The translations under genes were made by a program, and so were the position numbers. Below, in pieces: positions 17,558 through 25,743 of a stretch of 64,000 nt of DNA (its first letter is position 1; each line of letters starts with the position of its first letter). This DNA comes from Microvirga sesbaniae. GTDB taxonomy: Bacteria > Pseudomonadota > Alphaproteobacteria > Rhizobiales > Beijerinckiaceae. The stretch covers positions 182,518-246,517 of the forward strand of contig NZ_JAMXFJ010000003.1 of NCBI RefSeq assembly GCF_025460805.1, in the 5' to 3' direction. The notes under the pieces were generated by a model that saw nothing but the letters and a program-made list of their open reading frames with translations, was not told where the DNA came from and did no database searches.

Positions 17558-18391
17558 ATGGCGAAACCGTCACTCCTCGGCCTCCTGCTCGTCGCACCGG
17601 CGCTCGCGATGATCGGCGCGCTGTTTCTCTACCCGCTCGGCTTCTCGCTCGCGGCAGCCTTCACGGAGCCGGGAGGCGGCCTGTCGCTGATGCACTTTCA
17701 GAAGGCCTATGAGCTCTATTCGACGGACATTCTCTTCACGCTCTTCATCGTGGTCGTCTCGACCCTTCTGACGGCTCTGTTCTCCATCGCGATCGCGGGA
17801 ATCCTCACCCTCGGCGAGACGCCCTGGCTCGTCGCGGCCCTGCGGGCTCTCTATCGCTGGCCGCTCTTCATCCCGTTCATCGTGGCGGCCCAATGCATGC
17901 GGACCTTTCTCGCCAAGAACGGCCTCATGAACAATTCCTTCGTGGCGCTCGGGCTGATGGAGCCGCTCCAGGCCACGAGCCTCCTCGATTGGCGCGGCAT
18001 CATCATCACCTTCGTGTGGAAGCAGGTTCCGTTCGTGACGCTGATGCTGGCCGGAGCCATGGCGTCCATCGACCGGGCCACCATCGAGGCGGGACGAAAT
18101 CTCGGGGCCTCGCGGATCCGGGTTCTCTTGGAACTCGTGCTGCCGCAGGTGGGGCAGACGCTCCTCGTCGGGCTCGTCCTGTCCTTCGTCACCATGCTGT
18201 CGGTGCTGTCGGTCCCGATGATGGTCGCGGGCTCGCAGCCGACCATGCTCACCGTGGACATGGCCTTTCGCATCAACTCCTACGGGGATTATGCCACCGC
18301 CAATGCGCTCGGCGTCATCTCCTATGCCATCGCGGGCACGGTCGCGTGGATCTATCTCCGCCACAGCGTGAAGCGCGAGGTGCAGGCATGA
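17558..18391 (+). CDS. ABC transporter permease
   Basis: 277 residues with six predicted membrane segments. The cytoplasmic EAA loop that docks the ATPase reads EAGRNLGASRIRVLLELVLP. Binding-protein-dependent importer permease (MalF/PotB type). Its stop overlaps the next permease start (ATGA). Confidence 0.93.
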   Translation: MAKPSLLGLLLVAPALAMIGALFLYPLGFSLAAAFTEPGGGLSLMHFQKAYELYSTDILFTLFIVVVSTLLTALFSIAIAGILTLGETPWLVAALRALYRWPLFIPFIVAAQCMRTFLAKNGLMNNSFVALGLMEPLQATSLLDWRGIIITFVWKQVPFVTLMLAGAMASIDRATIEAGRNLGASRIRVLLELVLPQVGQTLLVGLVLSFVTMLSVLSVPMMVAGSQPTMLTVDMAFRINSYGDYATANALGVISYAIAGTVAWIYLRHSVKREVQA

Positions 18392-19269
18392 GCGGCAAGG
18401 TCCAAGCGTCGTCCGCTCTCGCGCTCGCCGGGTCCGGGGCACGCCCCGACACCGAAGGCAGGATCTGGGCGTTCGGATCCACCATCCTGAAGGTCGCGGG
18501 GCTCGCAGCGTTCGCCTTCCTGCTGTTCGGCCCGCTCGCCAACCTCGTCCTGTGGTCGGTGGCGGAGCGCTGGTACACGCCGTTCAAGCTGCCCGTTTCC
18601 TACGGCCTTCGATACTGGGAGGTGGTCTTCCGCCCGACCGGAGACGCCATGACGTCGCTGATGACGAGCGTGGGCATCGCCTGCCTGACGGTCCTCGTCG
18701 CGCTCGCCGTCTCGATCCCGGCCGGCTATGCCCTGGCCCGCCTCAAGCTGCCCTGGCGCACGGCCCTGATGATCCTGTTCCTGCTGCCCCAGGCCTTCCC
18801 GTCGGTGGCGATCTACATCAACGTGGCCCGGGTCTTCTACAGCATCGGGCTCACCGGAACGATCACCGGCGTCGTGCTGGTGCACGCGGCCCATGGCCTC
18901 GTCTACTCCGTGTGGATCGCGGCCGCGGCGTTTGCGGCCGTCGACCGGGACCTCGAGCTCGCTGCCCGCAATATCGGCGCCTCGCCGCTGCGGACCTTCT
19001 TCACCGTGACCCTGCCTCTCGCGGCACCCGGCATCATGGCGAGCGCGATCTTCGTGTTCCTGGAATCGCTCGACGAGTTCACCGGCACCTTCTTCGTCGG
19101 CGTCCCTCAGGTGACGACGCTGCCGCTCCTGCTCTACAACGCGAGCATGGGCGGCAACTACCAGATTGCCTCCATCACGGCTCTCATCCTGCTCGTTCCC
19201 TCGGTGGTCTTCATGCTCGTCATCGAGCGCTTCCTGAAGGCCGACGTGCTGAGTAAGGTCGGCCAATAG
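18388..19269 (+). CDS. ABC transporter permease
   Basis: 293 residues from the ATG at 18388 that overlaps the previous stop by four bases. A long N-terminal cytoplasmic lead (about 30 residues) precedes six membrane segments. The EAA loop is LAARNIGASPLRTFFTVTLP. It forms the second half of the transmembrane channel (MalG/PotC type). A longer upstream frame overlaps the first permease and is not real. Confidence 0.93.
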   Translation: MSGKVQASSALALAGSGARPDTEGRIWAFGSTILKVAGLAAFAFLLFGPLANLVLWSVAERWYTPFKLPVSYGLRYWEVVFRPTGDAMTSLMTSVGIACLTVLVALAVSIPAGYALARLKLPWRTALMILFLLPQAFPSVAIYINVARVFYSIGLTGTITGVVLVHAAHGLVYSVWIAAAAFAAVDRDLELAARNIGASPLRTFFTVTLPLAAPGIMASAIFVFLESLDEFTGTFFVGVPQVTTLPLLLYNASMGGNYQIASITALILLVPSVVFMLVIERFLKADVLSKVGQ

Positions 19270-19282
19270 GAATCGGCGCGGC

Positions 19283-20125
19283 ATGCTCAGAATCATCACC
19301 TGGAACATTCAATGGGGCTTGGGGATCGACGGGAATGTCGACCTGCGAAGGCTGGTGGACGAGGCACGCGCCATCGCGGATTTCGACGTGCTCTGCCTCC
19401 AGGAGGTCTCGGACAACTTTTCCGATCTCAAGGGGAACGATGGAGGAAACCAGTTTGCCGAACTGGCGGATCTCCTCCCGAACTACACGGCCGTCGAGGG
19501 CGTGGCCCTCGACGTTCCCGACGGGGCAGGGCGCCGGCGGCGCTTCGGCAACATGATCCTGTCCCGCCTGTCGGTGGCCCAAGTGCTGCGCCATACCCTG
19601 CCGTGGGAGGCCGCCCCGACCCGCAACATGCCGCGTCTCCTTCTCGAAGCGACGGTCGAGACGCGGTCCGGGCCGCTCCGGGTGATGACGACGCATCTCG
19701 AATACTCGTCCGACAAGCTGCGCCGGGCCCAGGTCGAGGGTATCCGGGAGGCCCATCGCTGTGCCTGCGAGCGCGTCGCGATCCCGCGGGAGGATGGGCC
19801 GGGCACCTATGCGCGGTTCCCCACCTCCGCATCCGCCGTCCTGACCGGGGACTTCAACATGCGGCCGCCGGATCCGGCGAAGCAGCGGATCTCCGAGCCC
19901 TTCGGCCATGGGGTGCCGGCCCTTCGCGACGCATGGCAGGTAGCCTACGGGGCGCAGCCCCATCCGACCTCGTTCTGCCTTTTCGAACAGTCGAACGGAC
20001 CGCCCCATTGCTGCGATTTCGTGTTCGTGTCCGACGACATCGCTTCGAGGGTCAGGCGGATAGCCTACGACCAGGAGACACAGGCTTCGGATCACCAACC
20101 CGTCTTGCTGGAGCTTGACCTGTAG
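19283..20125 (+). CDS. endonuclease/exonuclease/phosphatase family protein
   Basis: 280 residues. Motifs of the DNase I-like fold: ITWNIQWGLG (N8), CLQEVSDNF (E41), the MTTHLEYSS block, TGDFNMRPPD and the final SDHQPVLLELDL (D270, H271). These are metal-dependent phosphodiesterases acting on nucleic acids, phosphoinositides or other phosphodiesters. Located 13 bases after the second permease, so probably cotranscribed, it suggests that the importer's ligand could be a phosphodiester or organophosphate (inference). No signal peptide, so the substrate is met inside the cell. Confidence 0.88.
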   Translation: MLRIITWNIQWGLGIDGNVDLRRLVDEARAIADFDVLCLQEVSDNFSDLKGNDGGNQFAELADLLPNYTAVEGVALDVPDGAGRRRRFGNMILSRLSVAQVLRHTLPWEAAPTRNMPRLLLEATVETRSGPLRVMTTHLEYSSDKLRRAQVEGIREAHRCACERVAIPREDGPGTYARFPTSASAVLTGDFNMRPPDPAKQRISEPFGHGVPALRDAWQVAYGAQPHPTSFCLFEQSNGPPHCCDFVFVSDDIASRVRRIAYDQETQASDHQPVLLELDL

Positions 20126-20311
20126 CAGACCGGCCGCACCGATGGCGACCTCCGCCAGGTCCATCCCATCGCCGCCATCAGCCACGACGAGGTCGGCTGA
20201 CACCCATGTGCCGCCGGGCACATCCCTGGCCGGCGCTCGCCCGTATCCTGCGCCGCATTCAAACAGGGGCTGATGCGCTTCAGCGGCCCCGAGGCGTCAA
20301 GGGGGCCTGCC

Positions 20312-20425
20312 ATGGACCAGACCAAAACAGCGGCACATTCGACCAGGCTGACAGCCGCAGAGTGGATGATCATCGCCACGTCTCTCGCATTCATCACGCT
20401 CTGGCTCGGGATTTCCTTCTCCTGA
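20312..20425 (+). CDS. possible 37-residue single-span membrane protein
   Basis: MDQTKTAAHSTRLTAAEWMI followed by a hydrophobic segment (IATSLAFITLWLGISF). A short soluble head and one membrane span. No family recognised; supported by hydrophobic character and a closed frame only. Confidence 0.35.
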   Translation: MDQTKTAAHSTRLTAAEWMIIATSLAFITLWLGISFS

Positions 20426-20471
20426 GCGGGAGTATTGCGATCCGGACGAATCTCTTCCGTGGACATCTGGC

Positions 20472-20536
20472 CAGCGCATCGTGCGGACGCTGCGGGTCCG
20501 TTCCGAACGATGCGCCGCTCAAGGAAGTGGGCATCC
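20472..20536. repeat. truncated family 1 repeat, copy h
   Basis: CAGCGCATCGTGCGGACGCT, CGAACGATGCGCCGCTCAAG, then GGGCATCC. It lacks the AAAGTGG arms. It is part of the chromosome just outside the integrative element. Confidence 0.65.
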
Positions 20537-20538
20537 AG

Positions 20539-20566
20539 GAACGAAAAAACCGCCCGGCGGGGGCGG
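20539..20566 (-). terminator. displaced original rpmG terminator
   Basis: On the minus strand this reads AACCGCCC-CCGCC-GGGCGGTT followed by TTTTCG. It now lies 16.6 kb from rpmG (37,154-37,321), on the far side of the integrated element, and has no gene directly upstream on that strand. The 17-base string GAACGAAAAAACCGCCC recurs at the other junction (37,086-37,103). Confidence 0.8.
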
Positions 20567-20603
20567 TTCGTCGAATGGTTCAGAAGCTTGGCGTCAGCCG
20601 ATC

Positions 20604-20616
20604 ACTTGATCTTGGC
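20604..20616. other. attL core of integrative element
   Basis: ACTTGATCTTGGC, identical to 37,156-37,168 inside the last codons of rpmG. The flanking base differs (CAC here, TAC there), so integration changed the rpmG stop from TGA to TAA without altering the protein. Confidence 0.8.
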
Positions 20617-20780
20617 ACACGTGAATACATTTTTCATGTCGTTGCAGATGAACCGGCAGCGTTTATTTATCAATGGGTTAACTGTCCAAACTGTTGCGCT
20701 TTGTTCCATCCAGTGGCATGTTGCTGTTACCCATGTGTTACCCAGGCCTCACTGCCGACTTCACGAATGCACTGGACATC

Positions 20781-21998
20781 ATGCCTGCCAAGACCCTCAC
20801 GGACGTCGAGGTCCGCTCTCTCCGTGCCACAGCCGACCAGCGGCTTGAGCTTTTCGACGCCAAGGCTCGCGGTCTCTGCCTGCGAGTGACCTCCGGCAAG
20901 AAGACCTGGAGCTTTGTCTACCGGGCGAAAGGCAGTCTGAGGCTGCGCCGATACACTATCGGCGACTACCCGGCTTGGTCGTTGTCAAAGGCCAGGGAGA
21001 AAGCGCTCGCTTTGAGGCAACAGGTCCAGGACGGCAGCGATCCAGTAGTCGAGACCAAGCTGCGGCGGGACGCCCTGACTGTGGCCGGACTCGTCGACCG
21101 CTTCATTGAGAAGTATGCGAAGGCGAGGCTTCGCTCCTGGAAAGATTATAACGCGGTGCTGCAGCGCGACCTGGTCCCTGCTCTCGGGGAGAGGCCCGCT
21201 AGGGAGGTAACTCGTACCGAGGTCGCGGATCTCTTGGACCGGGTCGCAGTGCGTGCGCCAGTTTTGGCCAACCGTCTGCAGAATACGATTTCATCGGTAT
21301 TCTCCTGGGCCTTGTCGGAAGGCCTTGTCACGACGAACCCGGTGACCGGCCTGCGGAAGCGGACCCAGGAAACCCCAAAGGAGCGGGTGCTGAGCGACAA
21401 AGAGATCCAGCGTTTCTGGCAGGCGACGGAAGGAGCGTCAGCGGCGTTCCGCGACACGCTGCGATTGATCCTGCTCACCGGCCAGCGGCCCGGAGAGTGT
21501 GCTGGGGTCCGCGCGGAAGAAGTGGATCTCGCTGCGAGCCTTTGGACGATCCCGGCGAGCCGGACCAAGAACAAGATCGAACATACAATTCCCTTGGTCG
21601 GCCAGGCGCTGGAGATCGTCCAAAGGCTGGCTGAGAGCAGGGAGTCCGGTCCCTTGATCGTCACGCCTCGCGGCAAGGAGCTGACGTCACAGAACTTGGC
21701 TAAGGCTATGGAAGCCCTACGAGAAGGGGTGTTCTCCGAAACTGTGACGCCGCATGATCTGCGGCGGACGGCGGCCACCCTGCTCGGGCGGCTCGATATT
21801 GACCAAATGACAATCGCACGGGTACTGAACCACGCTAGCACGACCAAGGCCACGGTGACAGGCTCAGTTTATGATCGACATTCGTATGTCCCGCAAAAGA
21901 GGCGAGCGCTGGAGGCGCTTGATGACGAGATCAAACGGGTCCTGATCGGCGCCTCCGCGCCCTTGAATGTGGTCCCACTTTCTCGGAAGCGGACATGA
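20781..21998 (+). CDS. tyrosine-type integrase (P4-like)
   Basis: 405 residues from the ATG at 20781 (MPAKTLTDVEVRSLRATADQ). N-terminal DUF4102-type arm-binding domain (1-90), a SAM-like core-binding domain (about 100-190) and a catalytic domain with R236 (LLTGQRPGE), H325-R328 (HDLRR), H351 and the likely nucleophile Y364 (SVYDRHSY). All catalytic residues are intact. It integrates and excises the element through the rpmG att core nearby. A longer upstream frame crosses the attachment region and is not used. Its stop overlaps the next gene's start by four bases. Confidence 0.95.
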   Translation: MPAKTLTDVEVRSLRATADQRLELFDAKARGLCLRVTSGKKTWSFVYRAKGSLRLRRYTIGDYPAWSLSKAREKALALRQQVQDGSDPVVETKLRRDALTVAGLVDRFIEKYAKARLRSWKDYNAVLQRDLVPALGERPAREVTRTEVADLLDRVAVRAPVLANRLQNTISSVFSWALSEGLVTTNPVTGLRKRTQETPKERVLSDKEIQRFWQATEGASAAFRDTLRLILLTGQRPGECAGVRAEEVDLAASLWTIPASRTKNKIEHTIPLVGQALEIVQRLAESRESGPLIVTPRGKELTSQNLAKAMEALREGVFSETVTPHDLRRTAATLLGRLDIDQMTIARVLNHASTTKATVTGSVYDRHSYVPQKRRALEALDDEIKRVLIGASAPLNVVPLSRKRT

Positions 21999-22630
21999 CT
22001 CCAGAAGTGCTGAACGATGAGGAATGGTCCCGCCTGCTGATGATGGCGAACCCTACGATCGATCCCTTCGGGGAGCAGGGGGCGGCGCTCCGGCGGCAAG
22101 TTGATTGGATCATCGCAGGTGTTTTCTCTCAAGCGCAAGCGAAGTCCGGCTCTTTGGACGAGACTGAGACGTTTGCGAATTATGCTGCCGCTGGGGCGCA
22201 ATTTATCCGTGGCATGCGCGCGTTGGACTCTGCCCATGCATCAATTGCGATGACAGTGTCCCACTTCGACGCAAAACCTGCCCGCACCCCTACTCCCCTG
22301 TTTGATGGGGAGCTGGCATCGCGCATAGAATGGTTCTGCGAAGCTTTCCGACGAGTCGAAGAGGTTCTAAATCGCTCCGTGGATGACGAGCCATCGGGTC
22401 CAAACAGTAAGCCTTGGCTCCACGCGGGAGTGTCGTTCCTTTTTGATCTCTGGCGCGACGAACTTGGCCAAGAGAAGAGGTCTAAGAAGGACTTTTTGGA
22501 CTTTGCTTATGCCGTGCTTGGACCGTTGAGAATTGGAGTCACACACAACAGTGTCCTCGAGAGCTTCGACCGGCATGTTAAGAAAACAAAGCCCATAAGG
22601 CGGCGCTTGAGGCAATTGCGCACAAACTAA
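21995..22630 (+). CDS. hypothetical protein coupled to integrase
   Basis: 211 residues, mostly helical and soluble, with an Arg/Lys-rich tail (HVKKTKPIRRRLRQLRTN). ATGA overlap with the integrase stop indicates translational coupling. The middle segment (KPWLHAGVSFLFDLWRDELG then KRSKKDFLDFAYAVLGPL) resembles small proteins found beside integrases in alphaproteobacterial islands, but no named family is recognised. Confidence 0.7.
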   Translation: MTPEVLNDEEWSRLLMMANPTIDPFGEQGAALRRQVDWIIAGVFSQAQAKSGSLDETETFANYAAAGAQFIRGMRALDSAHASIAMTVSHFDAKPARTPTPLFDGELASRIEWFCEAFRRVEEVLNRSVDDEPSGPNSKPWLHAGVSFLFDLWRDELGQEKRSKKDFLDFAYAVLGPLRIGVTHNSVLESFDRHVKKTKPIRRRLRQLRTN

Positions 22631-22702
22631 TCCTCAAATGCCTTTTTACCGGCTGCAAAAGTCTGCATAGTCTTGGTGTCGCTTTGAACATGGAGCGACA
22701 CG

Positions 22703-22891
22703 ATGAATAAAGTAGAACGGATGGTTCGCTGGTCCGAGGTGAGACAGCTGACCGGACTTAGTCGAACGACAACTTGGAGAATGGTCAGAAAAGGTAGGTT
22801 TCCGGCTCCTGTGAAGTTGACGGAACACGCCATTGGCTGGCGCCAGTCTGATTTGGACGCCTGGCTCGCATCTCGCGAAAAGACGGCGTGA
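22703..22891 (+). CDS. AlpA-family helix-turn-helix regulator
   Basis: 62 residues. MVRWSEVRQLTGLSRTTTWR then a wing (GRFPAPVKL, WRQSDLDAWLASRE) is the standard AlpA/excisionase-like winged helix. In P4-type elements such proteins activate integrase transcription or act as excision factors. It lies between integrase and cargo, as expected. Confidence 0.9.
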   Translation: MNKVERMVRWSEVRQLTGLSRTTTWRMVRKGRFPAPVKLTEHAIGWRQSDLDAWLASREKTA

Positions 22892-22901
22892 GGAGGCGGT
22901 G

Positions 22902-23879
22902 ATGAATAAGACCACTGCCTTCGTCCAAGCTCACTTCGAAGCTGAGGCGCTTGACCTCGACCCCGAGACATTAGAACTGCTGAACAGGCTTCGCCGCGTA
23001 GGAGCGGACAAGGGCGTGATAGAAAATCAGGTCATGGAAGCAGCTGGAGATTTGTCGTTTCTCAGTTGTCTCGAGATCACCGGAGCGGACTTCTGGCAGG
23101 TTATGGGACCTCTCAAGGGTACACCCAACTATGATCTGCTTCGGTTCGTAGTACCTGCGGCACACGCCATCCTGAACGACATCGTCAAAGCCTGCCCCGA
23201 AGATGCTCCAGGTGGAGCAACAATCCCTGATCCCGAATTTCAGGGGCCACGGTCAAACGGCACCTCGAATCAGGAGTTCCAGATGAAACCCGCTTATTCG
23301 CGGGGGTCGGGACCAGGGCTAGGAAGCGAATTAAATAGCCTCAAAATCAAAGATATCGATGGCCGAGAGACGCCCCTCGACCGGAACGCTTCTTCCCCTC
23401 AGAGCGGCGGCTGCAGCGCCGCCGCTCGTGGCCTAAACCCTCACAGATCCACATCCCGAAGGCTCAGCTCCAAAAAGCGCGGGTCTCTCCTTGTCCTTGT
23501 CGTCAAGGCCTGTCGCGACGGGCGCTTCGAGGCCCGTCTCGATGGGGAGCTACTTTGCAAATCTAGAACCCCGCTGCTGTCTGCCGCTCGGATTCTCCTC
23601 AAACGCGAGCATCATCCTGACAGTATCATCAGCATGCAGCATGACGGCTCCAGCACGATCGCAATGCAAATACGCCTAGAGGCTGCTGCAGGTCTGGCTG
23701 TTGATGAGGGTGGCAGCACACCGCGCTTCGTTCGATACCATCCCCCAGCCAATGAACGTGGTCAGAAAGTGGGGGGCTATCGACCGCAGACGCCGATTCT
23801 TCATGCCTCGGCCACCCTAGTACCGGACACCGCCTCAGACGCTCCCCTGAACAGTGCTGCAGTGGAGGAAATCCATTGA
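22902..23879 (+). CDS. island protein of unknown function
   Basis: 325 residues from the ATG at 22902, preceded by GAGGAGGCGG. The N-terminal 100 residues are helical (DLDPETLELLNRLRRVGADK). The middle (110-200) is low-complexity and probably disordered. The C-terminal part (200-270; VLVVKACRDGRFEARLDGEL then SAARILLKREHHPDSIISMQ) resembles a small domain often encoded in alphaproteobacterial islands next to AlpA-like genes. Function unknown. The stop overlaps the next start. Confidence 0.6.
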   Translation: MNKTTAFVQAHFEAEALDLDPETLELLNRLRRVGADKGVIENQVMEAAGDLSFLSCLEITGADFWQVMGPLKGTPNYDLLRFVVPAAHAILNDIVKACPEDAPGGATIPDPEFQGPRSNGTSNQEFQMKPAYSRGSGPGLGSELNSLKIKDIDGRETPLDRNASSPQSGGCSAAARGLNPHRSTSRRLSSKKRGSLLVLVVKACRDGRFEARLDGELLCKSRTPLLSAARILLKREHHPDSIISMQHDGSSTIAMQIRLEAAAGLAVDEGGSTPRFVRYHPPANERGQKVGGYRPQTPILHASATLVPDTASDAPLNSAAVEEIH

Positions 23880-24121
23880 GCGAGATTTCCGCCCTTCCAA
23901 TCCCATCTGTGCTAGTCCGCAAGCTCGCCCTGCGCTTTGTTCAATATGACGACAAGCGCGCTCAGTTCTTCCTGCGGAGGGAGCTGGAGCAGATCGCGTG
24001 CCGCCGCCTCAGTGCGGGGGTGCCTGAGGCTATTGTTGCCCATCAATGCGCTCAGCTCGAAACGGCGGTCTGGTCCGAGATCCTTCGCCTCGAAGCTGAA
24101 ACCAATGGAGGCGCAGCATGA
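23876..24121 (+). CDS. small island protein of unknown function
   Basis: 81 residues starting at TTG 23876, which overlaps the previous stop and has GGAGG ten bases upstream. Helical, with RRELEQIACRRLSAGVPEAI. No family recognised. The next gene starts inside its last codons. Confidence 0.6.
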   Translation: MSEISALPIPSVLVRKLALRFVQYDDKRAQFFLRRELEQIACRRLSAGVPEAIVAHQCAQLETAVWSEILRLEAETNGGAA

Positions 24122-24591
24122 GCCAGATGCTGAAACCCAGCTCCGTTAACAGTCGGGCCGGGACTGATTTCGAGAGCGGCCAAGGAAGTCATGGACCCAT
24201 AGTCAATGTGCAAGTTACTGAAAAGCGCAAGCAAGCCCGCAAGCGGAAGGCTAAGATCCGCCAGGATTACATCGCCTGGCCGCTGAAATGGGAAAAGGGT
24301 CGCAAGATGGCTGCTATGGAGCAATGGACTAGGAGGTTTCTATCATGGGACTTGGACAAGTCGGACGTTAAAATCGCCTGTGCGCTGAGCTACCTCTTCA
24401 ACAGCGAGAATGGACGCTGCTTCGCCAAGCGTCAGGAGATTGCCAACTTCGCCGGCGTGTCGGTAGGAACGTGCCGGAACGCTCTCACTCGGCTGGAGCA
24501 AGCGCGTCTGATCCTACGGCGACGGGAGACGATCAGGGGAAAGCAGATGACAGTCATCTACCCCGCCATGCCGGAGTACAACCCCGCCTGA
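24118..24591 (+). CDS. winged helix-turn-helix protein of the island
   Basis: 157 residues. A basic, disordered N-terminal 50 residues, then a helix-turn-helix: CFAKRQEIANFAGVSVGTCR and ALTRLEQARLILRRRETIRG. The layout resembles replication-initiator or regulator winged helices in integrative elements. It overlaps the previous gene by four bases, making a four-gene block with 22,902-24,121. DNA binding is likely; the role is unknown. Confidence 0.65.
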   Translation: MSQMLKPSSVNSRAGTDFESGQGSHGPIVNVQVTEKRKQARKRKAKIRQDYIAWPLKWEKGRKMAAMEQWTRRFLSWDLDKSDVKIACALSYLFNSENGRCFAKRQEIANFAGVSVGTCRNALTRLEQARLILRRRETIRGKQMTVIYPAMPEYNPA

Positions 24592-25743
24592 ACTGCGATC
24601 AAGCCGACGGTCACTTCACGACAATCGTGCGGTGGCCGTCACGACTGTAGTGAGCCATGTATCCCAGAGTGATCCCTGAATCCCTTCTCTTAAAGGTTAG
24701 AACTCTATGGCTGCGGGCGTCCGCGAGAGACTTGAGACTGAAAGCAGGAACAAGGCGTGGAAAGGGCTACCGGAATGACGGAGGCTCCAGCGCTGAACCA
24801 GGAAGCGTTGCGCGTATGGGAGCCGAGGCAAGGGCAAACTGGCTAGAGCAGCAAGGGAAAGGGGGAGGGGGTAAAAGTCTCCAGCCTCTAAAGGACACCA
24901 ACCGCATAAGGATTCACGTACATCGTTTTTGGTGTCACCCGAGAAATCCGGACTTCGAATGCCTACAAGGTAGAAATCGACCGAAACGATGGGGGCTTTT
25001 GAGCCTAGATTGAAAAGAGCAAGCTTACGAAGGCTTAAATGCCGTAATTGCCCGAGAATCGGGATGTTTCGCGCTATTTGCGCACCACACTTGCATCGTT
25101 TCTGCCCATGAGTTGCTCAGCACCGCCTTTTGCAGGCTTGGCGACAAGGAACCCCCAGCCTCATGCCGGTGCGAGAATGGGCGTCACTAGTACGACTTCA
25201 GGTCCAAAACTATCTCACTTAGGGAATCGGTTAAGTCCCTCCCTCGCGATGCTGCCTCACTTAGCTAACAGCTCCCGGATTATTCGTCCAAACGGAGTCT
25301 AAGATGGTACGAGAAGGTAGCCGGTCTGGAATTTGCTGAATAGGCATGCAAATCGACGCCAGGTAGCAGTGTCGGCGCAGTCTTTCGCCCCGGTGAATTG
25401 CTGTTGGAATACATGCTGAAGACTGATCGGCAACGGAGGTGTAGCGCTGAGTCGCAACAATGGGACAGAAGGGCGAAACCTTGGTGATGTGATCCAGCCT
25501 AGTCGCTGTGGGCGCCCTCGGCGGAGTAGCTACGGAGCCAGGTCAGCGCTGATTTCAGGGTGAGTGTTTCAGTAAGATATAGTGTTGCCTATGCGTCATG
25601 TAACGGGGTAATAGATTGATGAGGCCTGCAATTTACAAGAATGAAGTCAGTGACTTGGATTGCCGGAGGGGAGCCAAGCAACTTTCCACTAGCCGAAAAT
25701 TTCTCTGTATGGGAGATGTCAGGCGGAAAGCTAGAGCTTTGGT
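24592..25743. other. 1.15 kb stretch without a convincing gene
   Basis: Short frames exist (the longest about 118 residues, at 24,657-25,013) but they look random, are Arg/Gly/Lys-rich and match no family. Gene remnants may be present; the purine-rich run near 24,850-24,880 looks like the kind of sequence found in decayed phage-like genes, but this is weak. It separates the integrase module from the defence cargo. Confidence 0.5.

Noticed and set aside
20206-20889. A 227-residue frame crossing the left junction
   Set aside because: It runs through a family 1 repeat, the displaced terminator and attL into the integrase in another frame.
24657-25013. A 118-residue frame in the element
   Set aside because: Basic, low-complexity composition, no ribosome site and no family pattern.
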